A model generated the notes under the pieces. That model worked only from the letters and a program-made list of their open reading frames with translations, searched no databases and was not told the DNA's origin. The position numbers and the translations under genes are program-made. A stretch of DNA of 64,000 bases from Flavobacteriaceae bacterium (lineage in GTDB: Bacteria > Bacteroidota > Bacteroidia > Flavobacteriales > Flavobacteriaceae), in contig JABABD010000015.1 in the NCBI GenBank assembly GCA_014238425.1, positions 87,678-151,677 on the forward strand. Direction: 5' to 3'. Below, in pieces: positions 1 to 8,720 of this stretch (positions are counted from its first letter, which is position 1; each line of letters starts with the position of its first letter).

Positions 1-257
1 AACCCATTAGATTGCCAATAAGTGTTTACCAAGAGCTCGCGGTCCATACGCTCTAGTATATCAGGATTTTCTAAAGGCATCCGCTCACCTGAAAATTCCA
101 GGTAATCTGGAACAGCAAGAGCATAAACATTATAATCATTAATAATTTTTTTCTCTAGGTTTTCGTCGCTTGGGGCATCTTGAACAGCGAAGATAAGCAT
201 CCCTGACAGGCTAATTAACCCAATGACAGAGAGTGTATTACGTATCCATTTCATCAT
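1..257 (-). CDS. Lytic murein transglycosylase (MltD-like), N-terminal part, cut by window edge
   Basis: The gene begins at the paired ATG codons ending at 257 and 254 and runs off the left edge, so only about 85 residues are visible. The N-terminus carries a hydrophobic export segment (NTLSVIGLISLSGMLIFA) followed by a segment (VPDYLEFSGERMPLENPDI) that I recognise from flavobacterial MltD-type transglycosylases, which cleave peptidoglycan glycan strands in the periplasm. The catalytic SLT domain and any LysM domains would lie outside the window, so the assignment rests on the N-terminal pattern only. It sits 57 bp downstream of a same-strand hydrolase and may be cotranscribed with it. Confidence 0.6.
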   Translation of the reverse strand, partial: MMKWIRNTLSVIGLISLSGMLIFAVQDAPSDENLEKKIINDYNVYALAVPDYLEFSGERMPLENPDILERMDRELLVNTYWQSNG

Positions 258-314
258 AACAAGTTTTGGCTAAAGTTAAACAATCATAGCAATTCACCAA
301 AATTTGAACTTGTT

Positions 315-977
315 TTAACTTAAAATGATTTTTGGTAAATTCTCATTAAACCACTTGTATTTATTAATTACCATTATATGCGTACCTCCTTTAACTGTTA
401 TACATTCTCCAAGACAACGATGAGGAAAAACGGCATCTTTTTCTCCATGTATGTGAATTGCTTCTGGCAATGACTCTTCTTGTTCCCAACATACAACTTG
501 CTCAATAGCCCAATCCAGATAACGTTTATCATTTACTGACAGATACTTTTTGTAAAGCTCAATACGCTTAGTTATTGTATTTCCAAAGGTATATCTTGCT
601 AACAGGTCCAAATTACCAAATAAGGTTGTTGGCACTAATTTGTACGCTTTTGTTCGCTTAGCTATCTTCATTCGTTTAGGGAGTTCGTGTTTATTTTTTA
701 CACTAGAAACCACAATAAGTTTTCTCAATTTTAAGTGTTTACTCATTTCTTGAACGAGTATACCTCCAAAAGAAACGCCTAATAGAACTGGGTTTTCATG
801 TTTGATATTATCGCACATTCGTTTGGCATAAGCACTTAATAATTCATTTTTATAAGGAATCGACCATTCTAGCCAATGGATCTGAAACTGGTTTTCAGGA
901 AGTTTTATATTTTCAAAAATAATAGGGTTCGCTGCCATTCCTGGCATTAAATACAAATGTATCAGTTGTTTATCCAT
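315..977 (-). CDS. Alpha/beta hydrolase family protein
   Basis: A 220-residue single-domain alpha/beta hydrolase without a signal peptide, so probably cytoplasmic. The oxyanion region LYLMPGMAAN lies near residue 10. The nucleophile elbow GVSFGG has Ser69, HGEKDAVFP supplies the acid near residue 180, and GGTHIMV supplies the catalytic His near residue 200, so the triad is complete. The substrate cannot be predicted; esterase, lipase and peptidase activities occur in this fold. It is followed on the same strand by the transglycosylase gene. Confidence 0.75.
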   Translation of the reverse strand: MDKQLIHLYLMPGMAANPIIFENIKLPENQFQIHWLEWSIPYKNELLSAYAKRMCDNIKHENPVLLGVSFGGILVQEMSKHLKLRKLIVVSSVKNKHELPKRMKIAKRTKAYKLVPTTLFGNLDLLARYTFGNTITKRIELYKKYLSVNDKRYLDWAIEQVVCWEQEESLPEAIHIHGEKDAVFPHRCLGECITVKGGTHIMVINKYKWFNENLPKIILS

Positions 978-1318
978 TTTGTTTAAGGCATCTACCTGTC
1001 TTACGTAACAATAATTTTCGTAACTTTGTGGTACAAAACTAAATAATTCTACTGCAACAATTATTTAACTTAGGTCTTAAAATTTATGGATATAAAGCCT
1101 CATCGAGACTATACTCACATGATTACTAGCAATAGTTGGCCTATAACACATTTAATTACATTTACTTTTAACCTTGAACTGAACCCGTTTAAAATACTAA
1201 GTTTCAATCGTATTTTAAAAACTGGCAGAGAATTTGCATATAAACTCTATAACAGTACTAAACTAGAATCCCTTAACAATTCATACTGTTGCATTTATGA
1301 ATTAAAATAACTTACATT
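978..1318. other. Intergenic stretch, 341 bp
   Basis: This gap separates the minus-strand hydrolase from the plus-strand GNAT gene. Apart from the tentative hydrolase promoter box I see no structured RNA, repeat or convincing coding frame. A 74-codon plus-strand frame at 1086-1310 has no family features and looks like chance. Confidence 0.5.
1034..1041 (-). promoter_or_regulatory. Candidate -7 box for the hydrolase gene
   Basis: On the minus strand TAGTTTTG fits the Bacteroidetes -7 consensus TAnnTTTG, about 56 bp before the hydrolase ATG. TTG triplets lie 13 and 16 bp upstream rather than at the usual 19, so the call is tentative. Confidence 0.3.
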
Positions 1319-1615
1319 ATGATTAATGCTGAAGAATTAGTAGACAATGATTTTCTCCGACAATACGAATTAAAAGTTGGTGAACAATTAATGAAAATTG
1401 AATACGCTTCTCAAGATCGAAAGATTTTCTTAACTAAGTTAGAGATACCAGAGGATATACACACACAAGAATTAGAAGAAGAATTCCTTACTATAGTACT
1501 CCAACATATAGCAGAGTTAAATGTAAGTGTTGTACCTACTAGCCCTCCGATTGCTAAATTTATTAGACGCCATAGGAAATACAAACGTATGCTTCCAGTA
1601 GGTGTAAGAATATAA
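1319..1615 (+). CDS. GNAT-like N-acetyltransferase, YjdJ type (short)
   Basis: A 98-residue protein of the short GNAT class. The first half holds an antiparallel sheet (KVGEQLMKIEYASQDRKIFLTKLEIPED). The second half holds the helix-strand-helix expected of the acetyl-CoA site (LEEEFLTIVLQHIAELNVSVVPTSPPIAKFIRRHRKYKRML). Similar small proteins are annotated as N-acetyltransferase, but their substrates are unknown and the usual Q/RxxGxG/A signature is not clear here. It converges on mtaB with a shared terminator. Confidence 0.6.
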   Translation: MINAEELVDNDFLRQYELKVGEQLMKIEYASQDRKIFLTKLEIPEDIHTQELEEEFLTIVLQHIAELNVSVVPTSPPIAKFIRRHRKYKRMLPVGVRI

Positions 1616-1648
1616 AAAAACAATCCGCTAATTAGCGGATTTTTTATT
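1612..1648. terminator. Bidirectional intrinsic terminator
   Basis: A perfect 20-bp palindrome (1622-1641) is flanked by an A-run on the left and a T-run on the right, so it can terminate both the GNAT gene and, from the opposite side, mtaB. Confidence 0.85.
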
Positions 1649-2972
1649 GTACAAATACTTCAACAAAATTAAACCTTACTAAGCCGTCATCACCAATTTC
1701 CGTAAGTTCTATATCATGAATGGTATTCACTAACTCAGGATTCCATGGCGACTTAACCTTTACATAATTTTCAGTAAATCCATGAATATATCCCTCTTTG
1801 TTTTCGCCTTCAAATAACACTTTTCTCATACTACCTATCTGACTCTCATAAAACGCACGGCGCTTCTTCACAGATAATCCTCGAAGCATTTTACTTCGCT
1901 TTGTTCTAATAGTATTAGGCACAACGTTGTTCATACGAGCAGCTGCAGTATTATCTCTTTCAGAATAAGTAAACACATGCAAATAAGAAATATTCAATTC
2001 GTTCAAGAAATTATAGGTTTCTAAGAAATGGTCGTCAGATTCCCCAGGAAATCCAACAATCACATCAACACCAATACAGGCATGTGGCATAACTTCTTTT
2101 ATTTTACAAACGCGATCCGCATACAATTCTTTCATGTATCTACGACGCATCAACTTGAGAATATCATTACTCCCACTTTGCAGGGGAATATGAAAATGAG
2201 GAACAAAAGCTCTACTTTTTGCTACGAATTCTATAGTTTCATTTTTTAGCAAATTTGGTTCGATTGAAGAGATTCTCATACGCTCTACACCATCAACTTC
2301 ATCTAAAGCTTTTACTAATTCATAAAACGTGTGTTCATGTTTCTTGTTACCAAACTCTCCTTTACCGTAGTCCCCTATATTTACACCTGTTAGTACAATT
2401 TCCTTAATTCCTTTCTTTGAAATCTCACCAGCGTTATTTAAAACATTTTCCAATGTATCACTTCTTGAAATACCTCTTGCTAGCGGAATCGTGCAATATG
2501 TACATTTATAATCACAACCATCTTGTACTTTTAAGAAAGCTCTCGTTCGATCGCCTATAGAGTAACTTCCAACATAAAAATCGGCGTCTGCAATTTCACA
2601 GGAATGCACTTGACCAAAATCGTTTTTAGAAAGATCATTTATATAATCAGTAATCTTGAATTTCTCAGTCGCCCCTAGCACTAAATCTACCCCATTAACA
2701 TCTGCTAACTCCTGAGGTTTCAATTGCGCATAGCAACCAATTGCTGCAACAAAAGCATTAGGATTAGTTTTTTGTGCATGTTTTACAATAGTTTTAAAAC
2801 GTTTATCAGCATTTTCGGTCACAGAACATGTATTTATAACATATATATCTGCTTCCTCCGAAAAATCAACGCGATCGAAACCTTCATTAACAAAACTCCT
2901 GGCTATAGTAGAAGTTTCTGAAAAGTTAAGTTTACAACCTAAGGTATAAAAAGCGACTTTTTTACGTTTCAT
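1644..2972 (-). CDS. mtaB: tRNA t6A37 methylthiotransferase MtaB
   Basis: A 442-residue radical SAM methylthiotransferase that converts N6-threonylcarbamoyladenosine at tRNA position 37 to its 2-methylthio form. The N-terminal UPF0004 domain supplies three cluster ligands, Cys13 (LGCKLNFSE), Cys49 (NTCSVTENA) and Cys80 (IGCYAQ). The radical SAM domain has the CxxxCxxC motif at Cys153, Cys157 and Cys160 (DGCDYKCTYC). A C-terminal TRAM-like RNA-binding domain occupies about residues 380-442. The motif set fits MtaB better than MiaB or RimO, and the length is normal. It is monocistronic and ends in the shared terminator. Confidence 0.92.
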   Translation of the reverse strand: MKRKKVAFYTLGCKLNFSETSTIARSFVNEGFDRVDFSEEADIYVINTCSVTENADKRFKTIVKHAQKTNPNAFVAAIGCYAQLKPQELADVNGVDLVLGATEKFKITDYINDLSKNDFGQVHSCEIADADFYVGSYSIGDRTRAFLKVQDGCDYKCTYCTIPLARGISRSDTLENVLNNAGEISKKGIKEIVLTGVNIGDYGKGEFGNKKHEHTFYELVKALDEVDGVERMRISSIEPNLLKNETIEFVAKSRAFVPHFHIPLQSGSNDILKLMRRRYMKELYADRVCKIKEVMPHACIGVDVIVGFPGESDDHFLETYNFLNELNISYLHVFTYSERDNTAAARMNNVVPNTIRTKRSKMLRGLSVKKRRAFYESQIGSMRKVLFEGENKEGYIHGFTENYVKVKSPWNPELVNTIHDIELTEIGDDGLVRFNFVEVFVQ

Positions 2973-3071
2973 AATTACGAATTTCCTTATGGTAGAAATC
3001 TGATTATATTTACACCAATTATTCTTGTATATACAGGAATATAGCGTACAAAGATACCAACTAATTCTGTG

Positions 3072-4703
3072 ATGATAAAACAGTCATTTCTAACAACACT
3101 AAAACCTACTCAGCTTTTATATTTGCTTATAATATCCATTGGGGCAATAGCTTGTAAAAATCAAGCCAAAAACGACAAAGATCATTTAGTCTTTAGGTAT
3201 AATCAGCATAAAAACATTTCATCTCTAGATCCTGCATTTTCAAAAGATCTAGCAGATATTTGGGCTACGCATCAACTATTTAATGGATTGGTACAAATGG
3301 ATAACAATATGAATGTTATTCCTGCTATAGCAAAAGATTGGGTGATTTCAGAAACTGCTATCGAATACACTTTTACCCTACGAAGTGACGTATATTTCCA
3401 TAAGCATCAACTCTTTGGAAAGGATTCAACGAGAGCAGCAAATGCTACCGATTTTGAATACAGTTTTAATAGAATTATTGACAAAGATATTGCTTCTCCA
3501 GGAAGTTGGGTATTTCAAAAAGTCGAGAGTTTTAAGGCTATTAATGACACTACACTCACTATAAAATTAAAACAACCATTTCCAGCATTTTTAGGCTTAT
3601 TGACCATGAAATACTGTTCTGTTGTACCAAAAGAAGTGGTGGAAGCTTACCAATCAGATTTTAGGTCACATCCTATTGGCACTGGACCCTTTAAGTTTAA
3701 GCGTTGGGAAGAGAACATTAAATTAGTATTCAGGAAACATCCAGATTACTTTGAAAAAGATAGTCTAGGAAATTCATTGCCTTATCTAGAAGCCGTATCG
3801 ACAACTTTCTTACCAGATAAGCAAAGTGAATTCTTACAATTTGCTCAAGGCAATATCGATTTTGTATCTGGATTAGACGCCTCTTATAAAGATGAATTAT
3901 TGACTGCTGACGGAAAACTGCGAGAATTATATACAAATGATGTCAATATGATTCAGGGGCCATATTTAAATACCGAATACTTAGCGTTTTATATGCCCTC
4001 GGAAGCTTCAGAGATAAAGGCTGAGCTTATAAGGAAAGCCATTAATTTTGGTTTTGACAGAAAAAAAATGATCATTTATTTACGAAACGGTATTGGTACA
4101 CCAGCAACAGGAGGTTTTATTCCCAAAGGCTTACCAGGTTATGATGCTTCTTTAGGCTACGACTATGACCCGGAACAAGCCAAGGCTTTGGTCCAACAAT
4201 ACAAAATTGAAACTAATAACAAAAAACCAGAAATAACCATAACAACTACTAGTGAATATTTGAGTTTTTGCGAATACATTCAGCGCGAATTACAAAAAAC
4301 AGGTCTTGGTGTTAATGTAGATGTCATTCCGGCGTCAGCTTTAAAGGAATCTAAAGCCAATGGCAAGTTAGATATGTTTAGAGCAAGTTGGGTTGCTGAT
4401 TATCCGGATGCCGAAAACTATCTTTCCCTTTATTATAGCAAGAATTTTGCGCCCAATGGTCCTAATTACACACATTTTAAAGATGCTCAATTTGACACTT
4501 GGTATGAAGGTGCATTCTTAGAAACAGATCCGATTAAAAGAAGTGAATTATATAAGAAAATGGATTCTTTGGTCATGAGTCAAGCCCCTATTGTACCCAT
4601 GTTTTATGACAAGGCCGTACGTTTTACTAGGAAAAATGTTCACGGATTAGGAATAAACCCAACTAATCTTTTGGAATTAAAGAAAGTAAAAAAGCTTAAA
4701 TAG
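3072..4703 (+). CDS. ABC transporter substrate-binding lipoprotein, peptide type (SBP_bac_5)
   Basis: A 543-residue periplasmic binding lipoprotein of the oligopeptide/dipeptide family (OppA/DppA type). The N-terminal hydrophobic stretch ends in the lipobox IGAIAC. The long mature region has family landmarks such as SLDPAFSKDLADIWATHQLFNGLVQMDNN near residue 55 and the C-terminal ANGPNYTHFKDAQFDTW block. I start it at the ATG at 3072; an in-frame GTG lies just before. No transporter permease or ATPase genes are adjacent, so it is an orphan binding protein here. Its last 8 bp overlap the end of the convergent YhhN gene. Confidence 0.85.
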   Translation: MIKQSFLTTLKPTQLLYLLIISIGAIACKNQAKNDKDHLVFRYNQHKNISSLDPAFSKDLADIWATHQLFNGLVQMDNNMNVIPAIAKDWVISETAIEYTFTLRSDVYFHKHQLFGKDSTRAANATDFEYSFNRIIDKDIASPGSWVFQKVESFKAINDTTLTIKLKQPFPAFLGLLTMKYCSVVPKEVVEAYQSDFRSHPIGTGPFKFKRWEENIKLVFRKHPDYFEKDSLGNSLPYLEAVSTTFLPDKQSEFLQFAQGNIDFVSGLDASYKDELLTADGKLRELYTNDVNMIQGPYLNTEYLAFYMPSEASEIKAELIRKAINFGFDRKKMIIYLRNGIGTPATGGFIPKGLPGYDASLGYDYDPEQAKALVQQYKIETNNKKPEITITTTSEYLSFCEYIQRELQKTGLGVNVDVIPASALKESKANGKLDMFRASWVADYPDAENYLSLYYSKNFAPNGPNYTHFKDAQFDTWYEGAFLETDPIKRSELYKKMDSLVMSQAPIVPMFYDKAVRFTRKNVHGLGINPTNLLELKKVKKLK

Positions 4704-5427
4704 CACTTTTAATAATAGATAGTTTATCCTCTTCTTTTACTTCTTTAACGATTCCTAAAACTATTAAGTATTGAGCAATTCCATAAGTCAGCATAATAGT
4801 AAATTCACTAAAAGCAAACCCAGGATAGTAAAACATATCCAATGCAATTAAACTTTCTGACATTATGGACATGATGATTCCAATGAACACCAAAAGATAG
4901 CTTTGATTATTAACATCATTTTTTCTTAAGAATGCAAATTGAAGAACCATTACACCAACAAAAAAGTACACTATCACTGGAAAAAAAAGACTCTCAAGTT
5001 TCTCATAGATCAGATTCAAGATAAGCAAAGTGTATAGAAAGCAAATACTTAAAAACGGCAATAACCTCCCCAATTTAAAATCCCTTTGATTCGAAAACCT
5101 GATCGCATAAAATATCTTACCAACAATAAAAAAGAACATTCCCATTACAAAAAGCAAGGTTGACCCTAAGGTTACAAGTAATAGGTCTCCTATTAAAAAA
5201 CAAATAAGAGCAATTATCATATATAAAAAAGATCTCTTTGAAGTGCATTTATTGTTAATGACATAAAAGACCATTAAAGATAAAAGAAACATGGGTTTAG
5301 AAATATATCTTAATACAGTTTCTCCATAGGCCAATCTTAAACCAATATCTATTGATAGAAGAGTGAAATAAAGTATAGAAAAATAGGTGACACTTGTTAG
5401 TGCTCGTTTTACAGACTGTACAATCAT
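4696..5427 (-). CDS. YhhN family lysoplasmalogenase-like membrane protein, copy 1
   Basis: A 243-residue integral membrane protein with about eight hydrophobic segments. The FLIGDLLL motif and the following GMFFFIVGKIFYAIRF segment match the YhhN/TMEM86 family, whose studied members hydrolyse the vinyl ether bond of lysoplasmalogens. It is a close paralogue of the next gene (5631-6365), with the same length, the same RFSNQRDFKL.RLLPFL block and similar ends. The intergenic distance of about 200 bp suggests separate transcription. Whether the organism has plasmalogens is not visible here, so the biochemical role is inferred from the family only. Confidence 0.72.
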   Translation of the reverse strand: MIVQSVKRALTSVTYFSILYFTLLSIDIGLRLAYGETVLRYISKPMFLLSLMVFYVINNKCTSKRSFLYMIIALICFLIGDLLLVTLGSTLLFVMGMFFFIVGKIFYAIRFSNQRDFKLGRLLPFLSICFLYTLLILNLIYEKLESLFFPVIVYFFVGVMVLQFAFLRKNDVNNQSYLLVFIGIIMSIMSESLIALDMFYYPGFAFSEFTIMLTYGIAQYLIVLGIVKEVKEEDKLSIIKSAI

Positions 5428-5630
5428 ATTGATCTGGGAGGGGTTACAAAACTAATTAATTGATTTAATTTAAGCAGATAATTCGTTTATCTCCTAAAAA
5501 ATTCGATAAACCCTAAATTAATATTAAAACCCATTATTTTTAATATTTAGCGTGATGAGCATCATTGCAATAAACTATATAAAACACAAAAAACTAAGGT
5601 TTTGTCCTAACATTTTTAGAGGCCTGAGGG

Positions 5631-6365
5631 TTAAAAATAATCTATCGCGGTCTTATAAACATCTTCTTCCTTTTTGACTTCTTTTAAAATACCAACAACA
5701 ACAAGGTATTGTGAAATCCCATAAAAAAGCATGATAGTTATCTTTTCACATGCAAAATCTGGCATATAAAACGTCTTTAAGGCTGTAATACTGTCTGAAG
5801 CCATAGAAACAATCGTACCAATAAATACCAACAAATAACTCAACCTATTGACATCATCCTTCCTTAAGAAAGCAAACTGTAAAACTATAATTGCAGCAAA
5901 GAAGTAAATCAGTACAGGTAAAAATAGACCATGCAAATTATCATAAATAAGGTTCATGAGCCATAATATATACAAAAAGCAAATAAATAAAAACGGCAAC
6001 AGTCTACTTAATTTAAAGTCACGTTGATTAGAAAACCTAAAGGCATAGAATAATTTACCTAAAATAAAAAACATCATACCACCAGCAAATAACATAGTAT
6101 TCTTAGGCTCGATCAATAACCAATCGCCTATTAAAAAACATCCTAAAGCACCAATCATGTACCAAAAATGTTTACGTTTGGTTTCAGCTTGATTTTTTAT
6201 GTAAAAAATAATAAGTAAAAGAAGTACTAATGTTTTTGAGATATATCTATATGGGATATTGTCAAATTGAAGTTTCACCCATATATCTATTGCTAACAAA
6301 GTAAAAAAAGCAATAGAAAAATAAGTAAAATTACTAGTAATATTTTTTGCAAAACGCTTGTTCAT
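5631..6365 (-). CDS. YhhN family lysoplasmalogenase-like membrane protein, copy 2
   Basis: A tandem paralogue of the gene at 4696-5427. I start it at the ATG ending at 6365 (MNKRFAKN) rather than an in-frame ATG 36 bp upstream. From this start the two proteins align residue for residue through the first TYFSI block and both begin just before the first membrane segment. It has about eight membrane segments, the motif FLIGDWLL and the conserved RFSNQRDFKLSRLLPFL loop. Divergence between the copies is substantial, especially in the loops, so the duplication is not recent. Confidence 0.72.
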   Translation of the reverse strand: MNKRFAKNITSNFTYFSIAFFTLLAIDIWVKLQFDNIPYRYISKTLVLLLLIIFYIKNQAETKRKHFWYMIGALGCFLIGDWLLIEPKNTMLFAGGMMFFILGKLFYAFRFSNQRDFKLSRLLPFLFICFLYILWLMNLIYDNLHGLFLPVLIYFFAAIIVLQFAFLRKDDVNRLSYLLVFIGTIVSMASDSITALKTFYMPDFACEKITIMLFYGISQYLVVVGILKEVKKEEDVYKTAIDYF

Positions 6366-6503
6366 AACGATTTGAGGGTTTTCAAAGATAAATAAAACCA
6401 TTCGCGAAACTCCTTTTTTCGCTTAAACACAAAAATATTCGCTCAATATCTCGTTTTAGTAAAAAACCAATCGATAAACGGTGATTTTAATACAAATTCG
6501 CCA

Positions 6504-7679
6504 TTAATCTTTACGGTATTTCTTTGTGAGCTCAAAGACATGTTCGAGTATTTCTTTATCATCTTGAGAGAATTCTATTTGCTTTCTAGCCATTACAACT
6601 TCTGCTACTTCAAAGGCTTTTTTGGTTTGATATGTAGTAAATCCAGAGTTTCCGCCCCAACTAAAACTTGCAATAAAATTTCGAGGATACCCGCTGCCAA
6701 AAATATTAGCATTGACACCAACAACGGTTCCAGTATTAAACATTGTATTAATACCACATTTACTATGATCTCCCATCATAAGTCCACAAAATTGCAATCC
6801 AATAGGTGTAAATCGTTCCGATTGGTAATCCCAAAGTCTAACTTCGGCATAATTATTCTTTAAGTTAGAAGTATTTGTATCTGCTCCTAAATTACACCAT
6901 TCACCAAGCACTGAGTTTCCTAAATACCCTTCATGCCCTTTATTGGAATTAGCAAATAAAACAGAATTGTTAATTTCTCCTCCTACTTTACAATAAGGCC
7001 CCACCGTTGTTGGGCCATAAATCTTAGCTCCCATTTTCACAATGGCTTTTTCACAAATTGCAAAAGGTCCCCTGATAAGGCTACCTTCCATAATTTCAGC
7101 ATCCTTACCGATGTAAATAGGGCCATTACTAGCATTCAAAGTTGAGAACTGAATCTTAGCTCCTTCTTCTATAAAAATGTTTTCAGGAGCAATGGTTTTG
7201 ACTGAGCTTGGGATAGGCTGAGAACTGCGTCCTTCTGTTAAGGCATCAAAATCCAAATAAATAGCAACTCCATTCTTAGAAAAAATATCCCAAGTATTGT
7301 TTATCTCTAAAACATCTCCATTGTATTGAAAGATTTCATATTCCTCAAAATTAATTTCTTCTTGAGTATCTGTAGTATGAAAAGCAATGATAATATCATC
7401 TCTTAAAATGGCCTGTTTCTCAGAAAGTTTCTTAATCAGCTCTACAAGCTCTTGATTGGGCAAAAATGATGCACTTATCATCACATTCTCTTCCATTTCA
7501 ACCATCGGATATTTCTCTGTAAGATAATCTTCGGTAACTGTAGTGGTCGTAGCTTTTAAATAACTTTCCCATTTTTCTCTAATTGTCAATATACCCACTC
7601 GTATATCGGCTACAGGCCTTGTATAAGTAAAAGGCAACAAATTATTACGCGAAGGACCGTCAAATAAAATGTAATTCAT
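6504..7679 (-). CDS. GlmU-like sugar nucleotidyltransferase / left-handed beta-helix protein
   Basis: A 391-residue protein of the Bacteroidetes GlmU-like family. The N-terminus (NYILFDGPSRNNLLPFTYTRPVADIRVGI) is a reduced nucleotidyltransferase-like fold that lacks the canonical GxGTRMxP loop. From about residue 165 onward hexapeptide repeats form a left-handed beta-helix (GKDAEIMEGSLIRGPFAI, GAKIYGPTTVG, LGEWCNLGADTNTSNLKNNY). The second half resembles the acetyltransferase side of GlmU. Because the N-terminal loop is degenerate, true nucleotidyltransferase activity is doubtful. It lies downstream of the L31 gene, separated by a strong terminator, so it probably has its own transcript. Confidence 0.75.
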   Translation of the reverse strand: MNYILFDGPSRNNLLPFTYTRPVADIRVGILTIREKWESYLKATTTTVTEDYLTEKYPMVEMEENVMISASFLPNQELVELIKKLSEKQAILRDDIIIAFHTTDTQEEINFEEYEIFQYNGDVLEINNTWDIFSKNGVAIYLDFDALTEGRSSQPIPSSVKTIAPENIFIEEGAKIQFSTLNASNGPIYIGKDAEIMEGSLIRGPFAICEKAIVKMGAKIYGPTTVGPYCKVGGEINNSVLFANSNKGHEGYLGNSVLGEWCNLGADTNTSNLKNNYAEVRLWDYQSERFTPIGLQFCGLMMGDHSKCGINTMFNTGTVVGVNANIFGSGYPRNFIASFSWGGNSGFTTYQTKKAFEVAEVVMARKQIEFSQDDKEILEHVFELTKKYRKD

Positions 7680-7690
7680 AAGCTTGGTTT

Positions 7691-7729
7691 TTGTAAAAAT
7701 AAAAAAGCCTTTCGATATCGAAAGGCTTT
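7691..7729 (-). terminator. Intrinsic terminator of the L31 gene
   Basis: A perfect 26-bp palindrome at 7704-7729 is followed on the minus strand by a T-rich tract down to about 7691. It lies directly after the L31 stop codon and before the GlmU-like gene. Confidence 0.88.
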
Positions 7730-7752
7730 AGCAACTATTATTTTAAGTAAAA

Positions 7753-8004
7753 TTATTTTTTGAATTTAGCGTATTTGCTCTTAAACTTGTCAATACGTCC
7801 AGCTGTATCAATAAGCTTAGACTTCCCAGTGTAAAAAGGGTGAGATGTTCTAGAAATCTCCAATTTTACCAATGGGTACTCAACACCATCTACTTCAATA
7901 GTTTCTTTCGTTTCAGCAGTAGACTTAGTTAAAAAAACATCGTCATTAGACATGTCTTTAAATGCTATAAGTCTGTAATTTTCTGGATGTATGCCTTTTT
8001 TCAT
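7753..8004 (-). CDS. rpmE2: Type B 50S ribosomal protein L31
   Basis: An 83-residue L31 of the type B (RpmE2) class. The start is set at the ATG ending at 8004, giving the family N-terminus [11 protein letters not shown] longer in-frame TTG start at 8019 would lie almost on the predicted transcription start. The core [31 protein letters not shown] is diagnostic. The protein contains no cysteine, so the zinc-binding CxxC of type A L31 is absent and this is the zinc-independent form. It is monocistronic, with its own promoter and terminator. Confidence 0.97.
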   Translation of the reverse strand: MKKGIHPENYRLIAFKDMSNDDVFLTKSTAETKETIEVDGVEYPLVKLEISRTSHPFYTGKSKLIDTAGRIDKFKSKYAKFKK

Positions 8005-8030
8005 GGTATTGTCTTTCAATTTTCAGTTTG

Positions 8031-8060
8031 CAAATTTAGTTATTTTTAATAAATCTGCAA
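8031..8060 (-). promoter_or_regulatory. Promoter of the L31 gene
   Basis: On the minus strand a TTG (8060-8058) is followed after exactly 19 bp by TAAATTTG (8038-8031). This matches the Bacteroidetes consensus TTG-N19-TAnnTTTG. Transcription should start about 7 bp downstream, leaving a leader of about 20 nt. Confidence 0.75.
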
Positions 8061-8154
8061 TTATTTATTCTGATTTTCTTCTACAAAAAATTCTTTTGTA
8101 ACAAAATACGCAAATTGTTTACTAACTTGCATATAACCAACAAAAACAAGATTA

Positions 8155-8676
8155 ATGGAAACACAAAAACCCGCAATTGGAAAATTCGCTATGAATTATG
8201 GTTTAGTTCTAGGACTAATAATGATTTTAATAGCCGTAATAAATTATGTAACAGGATTAGATTTACAAGGTAAACAATGGCCTCAATACATATATTATCT
8301 TATATTTCCAATAATAATATTCTATGCTATTAGCAAGTACAAAAAAAACAATGCTAATCTGCTAAGTGTAGGAGAAGCAATTAAAATTGGATTGATAATC
8401 GCTGCAATTAGTGCAATTGTTTACATCATTTATGGTTTGATTTTTAACTATGTTATAGATCCAGATCATATGGGGAAAATTACAGAAGTTGTAAGGGATA
8501 AAATGCTTGAAAATCCAAATGCTACAGAAGAGATTGTAGATCAGCAGATGGAATTTGTTAAGAAGCTTATGGACCCTGTAATTGGTTCAGCCTTTTGGAT
8601 AGCCGCTAGTTTAATCTTTGGATTGATTTACTCTTTAATTGGAGGTTTAATCATGAAAAAAGAATCTGGGTCTTAA
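8155..8676 (+). CDS. DUF4199 domain membrane protein
   Basis: A 173-residue protein with four predicted membrane segments: about residues 14-32, 43-60, 77-98 and 143-165. The arrangement of two N-terminal helices, a charged loop (KYKKNNANLLSVGEAIKIG), a third helix, a soluble helical loop and a final helix is that of DUF4199, common and uncharacterised in Bacteroidetes. It precedes a family 2 glycosyltransferase, an arrangement I have seen in related genomes. A functional link to that transferase is possible but not shown. Confidence 0.82.
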   Translation: METQKPAIGKFAMNYGLVLGLIMILIAVINYVTGLDLQGKQWPQYIYYLIFPIIIFYAISKYKKNNANLLSVGEAIKIGLIIAAISAIVYIIYGLIFNYVIDPDHMGKITEVVRDKMLENPNATEEIVDQQMEFVKKLMDPVIGSAFWIAASLIFGLIYSLIGGLIMKKESGS

Positions 8677-8689
8677 AAAATTTATTACT

Positions 8690-8697
8690 TACTTTTG
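8690..8697 (+). promoter_or_regulatory. Candidate -7 box for the glycosyltransferase gene
   Basis: TACTTTTG matches TAnnTTTG and lies 23 bp before the ATG at 8721. No well-placed TTG -33 element was confirmed. Confidence 0.4.
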
Positions 8698-8720
8698 CTC
8701 TTTAACAAGAACAACTGTAC

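Noticed and set aside
1086..1310. 74-codon plus-strand open frame before the GNAT gene
   Set aside because: The translation has no domain, signal peptide or helix pattern and looks random; the next gene has its own start.
5510..5550. AT-rich inverted repeat TTAATATTAAAA/TTTTAATATT between the YhhN genes as a terminator
   Set aside because: It is composed only of A and T, lacks a T-tract and is expected by chance in this base composition.
8005..8019. Longer L31 starting at TTG 8019
   Set aside because: The family begins at [11 protein letters not shown], and the promoter places the transcript start only a few bases before the TTG.
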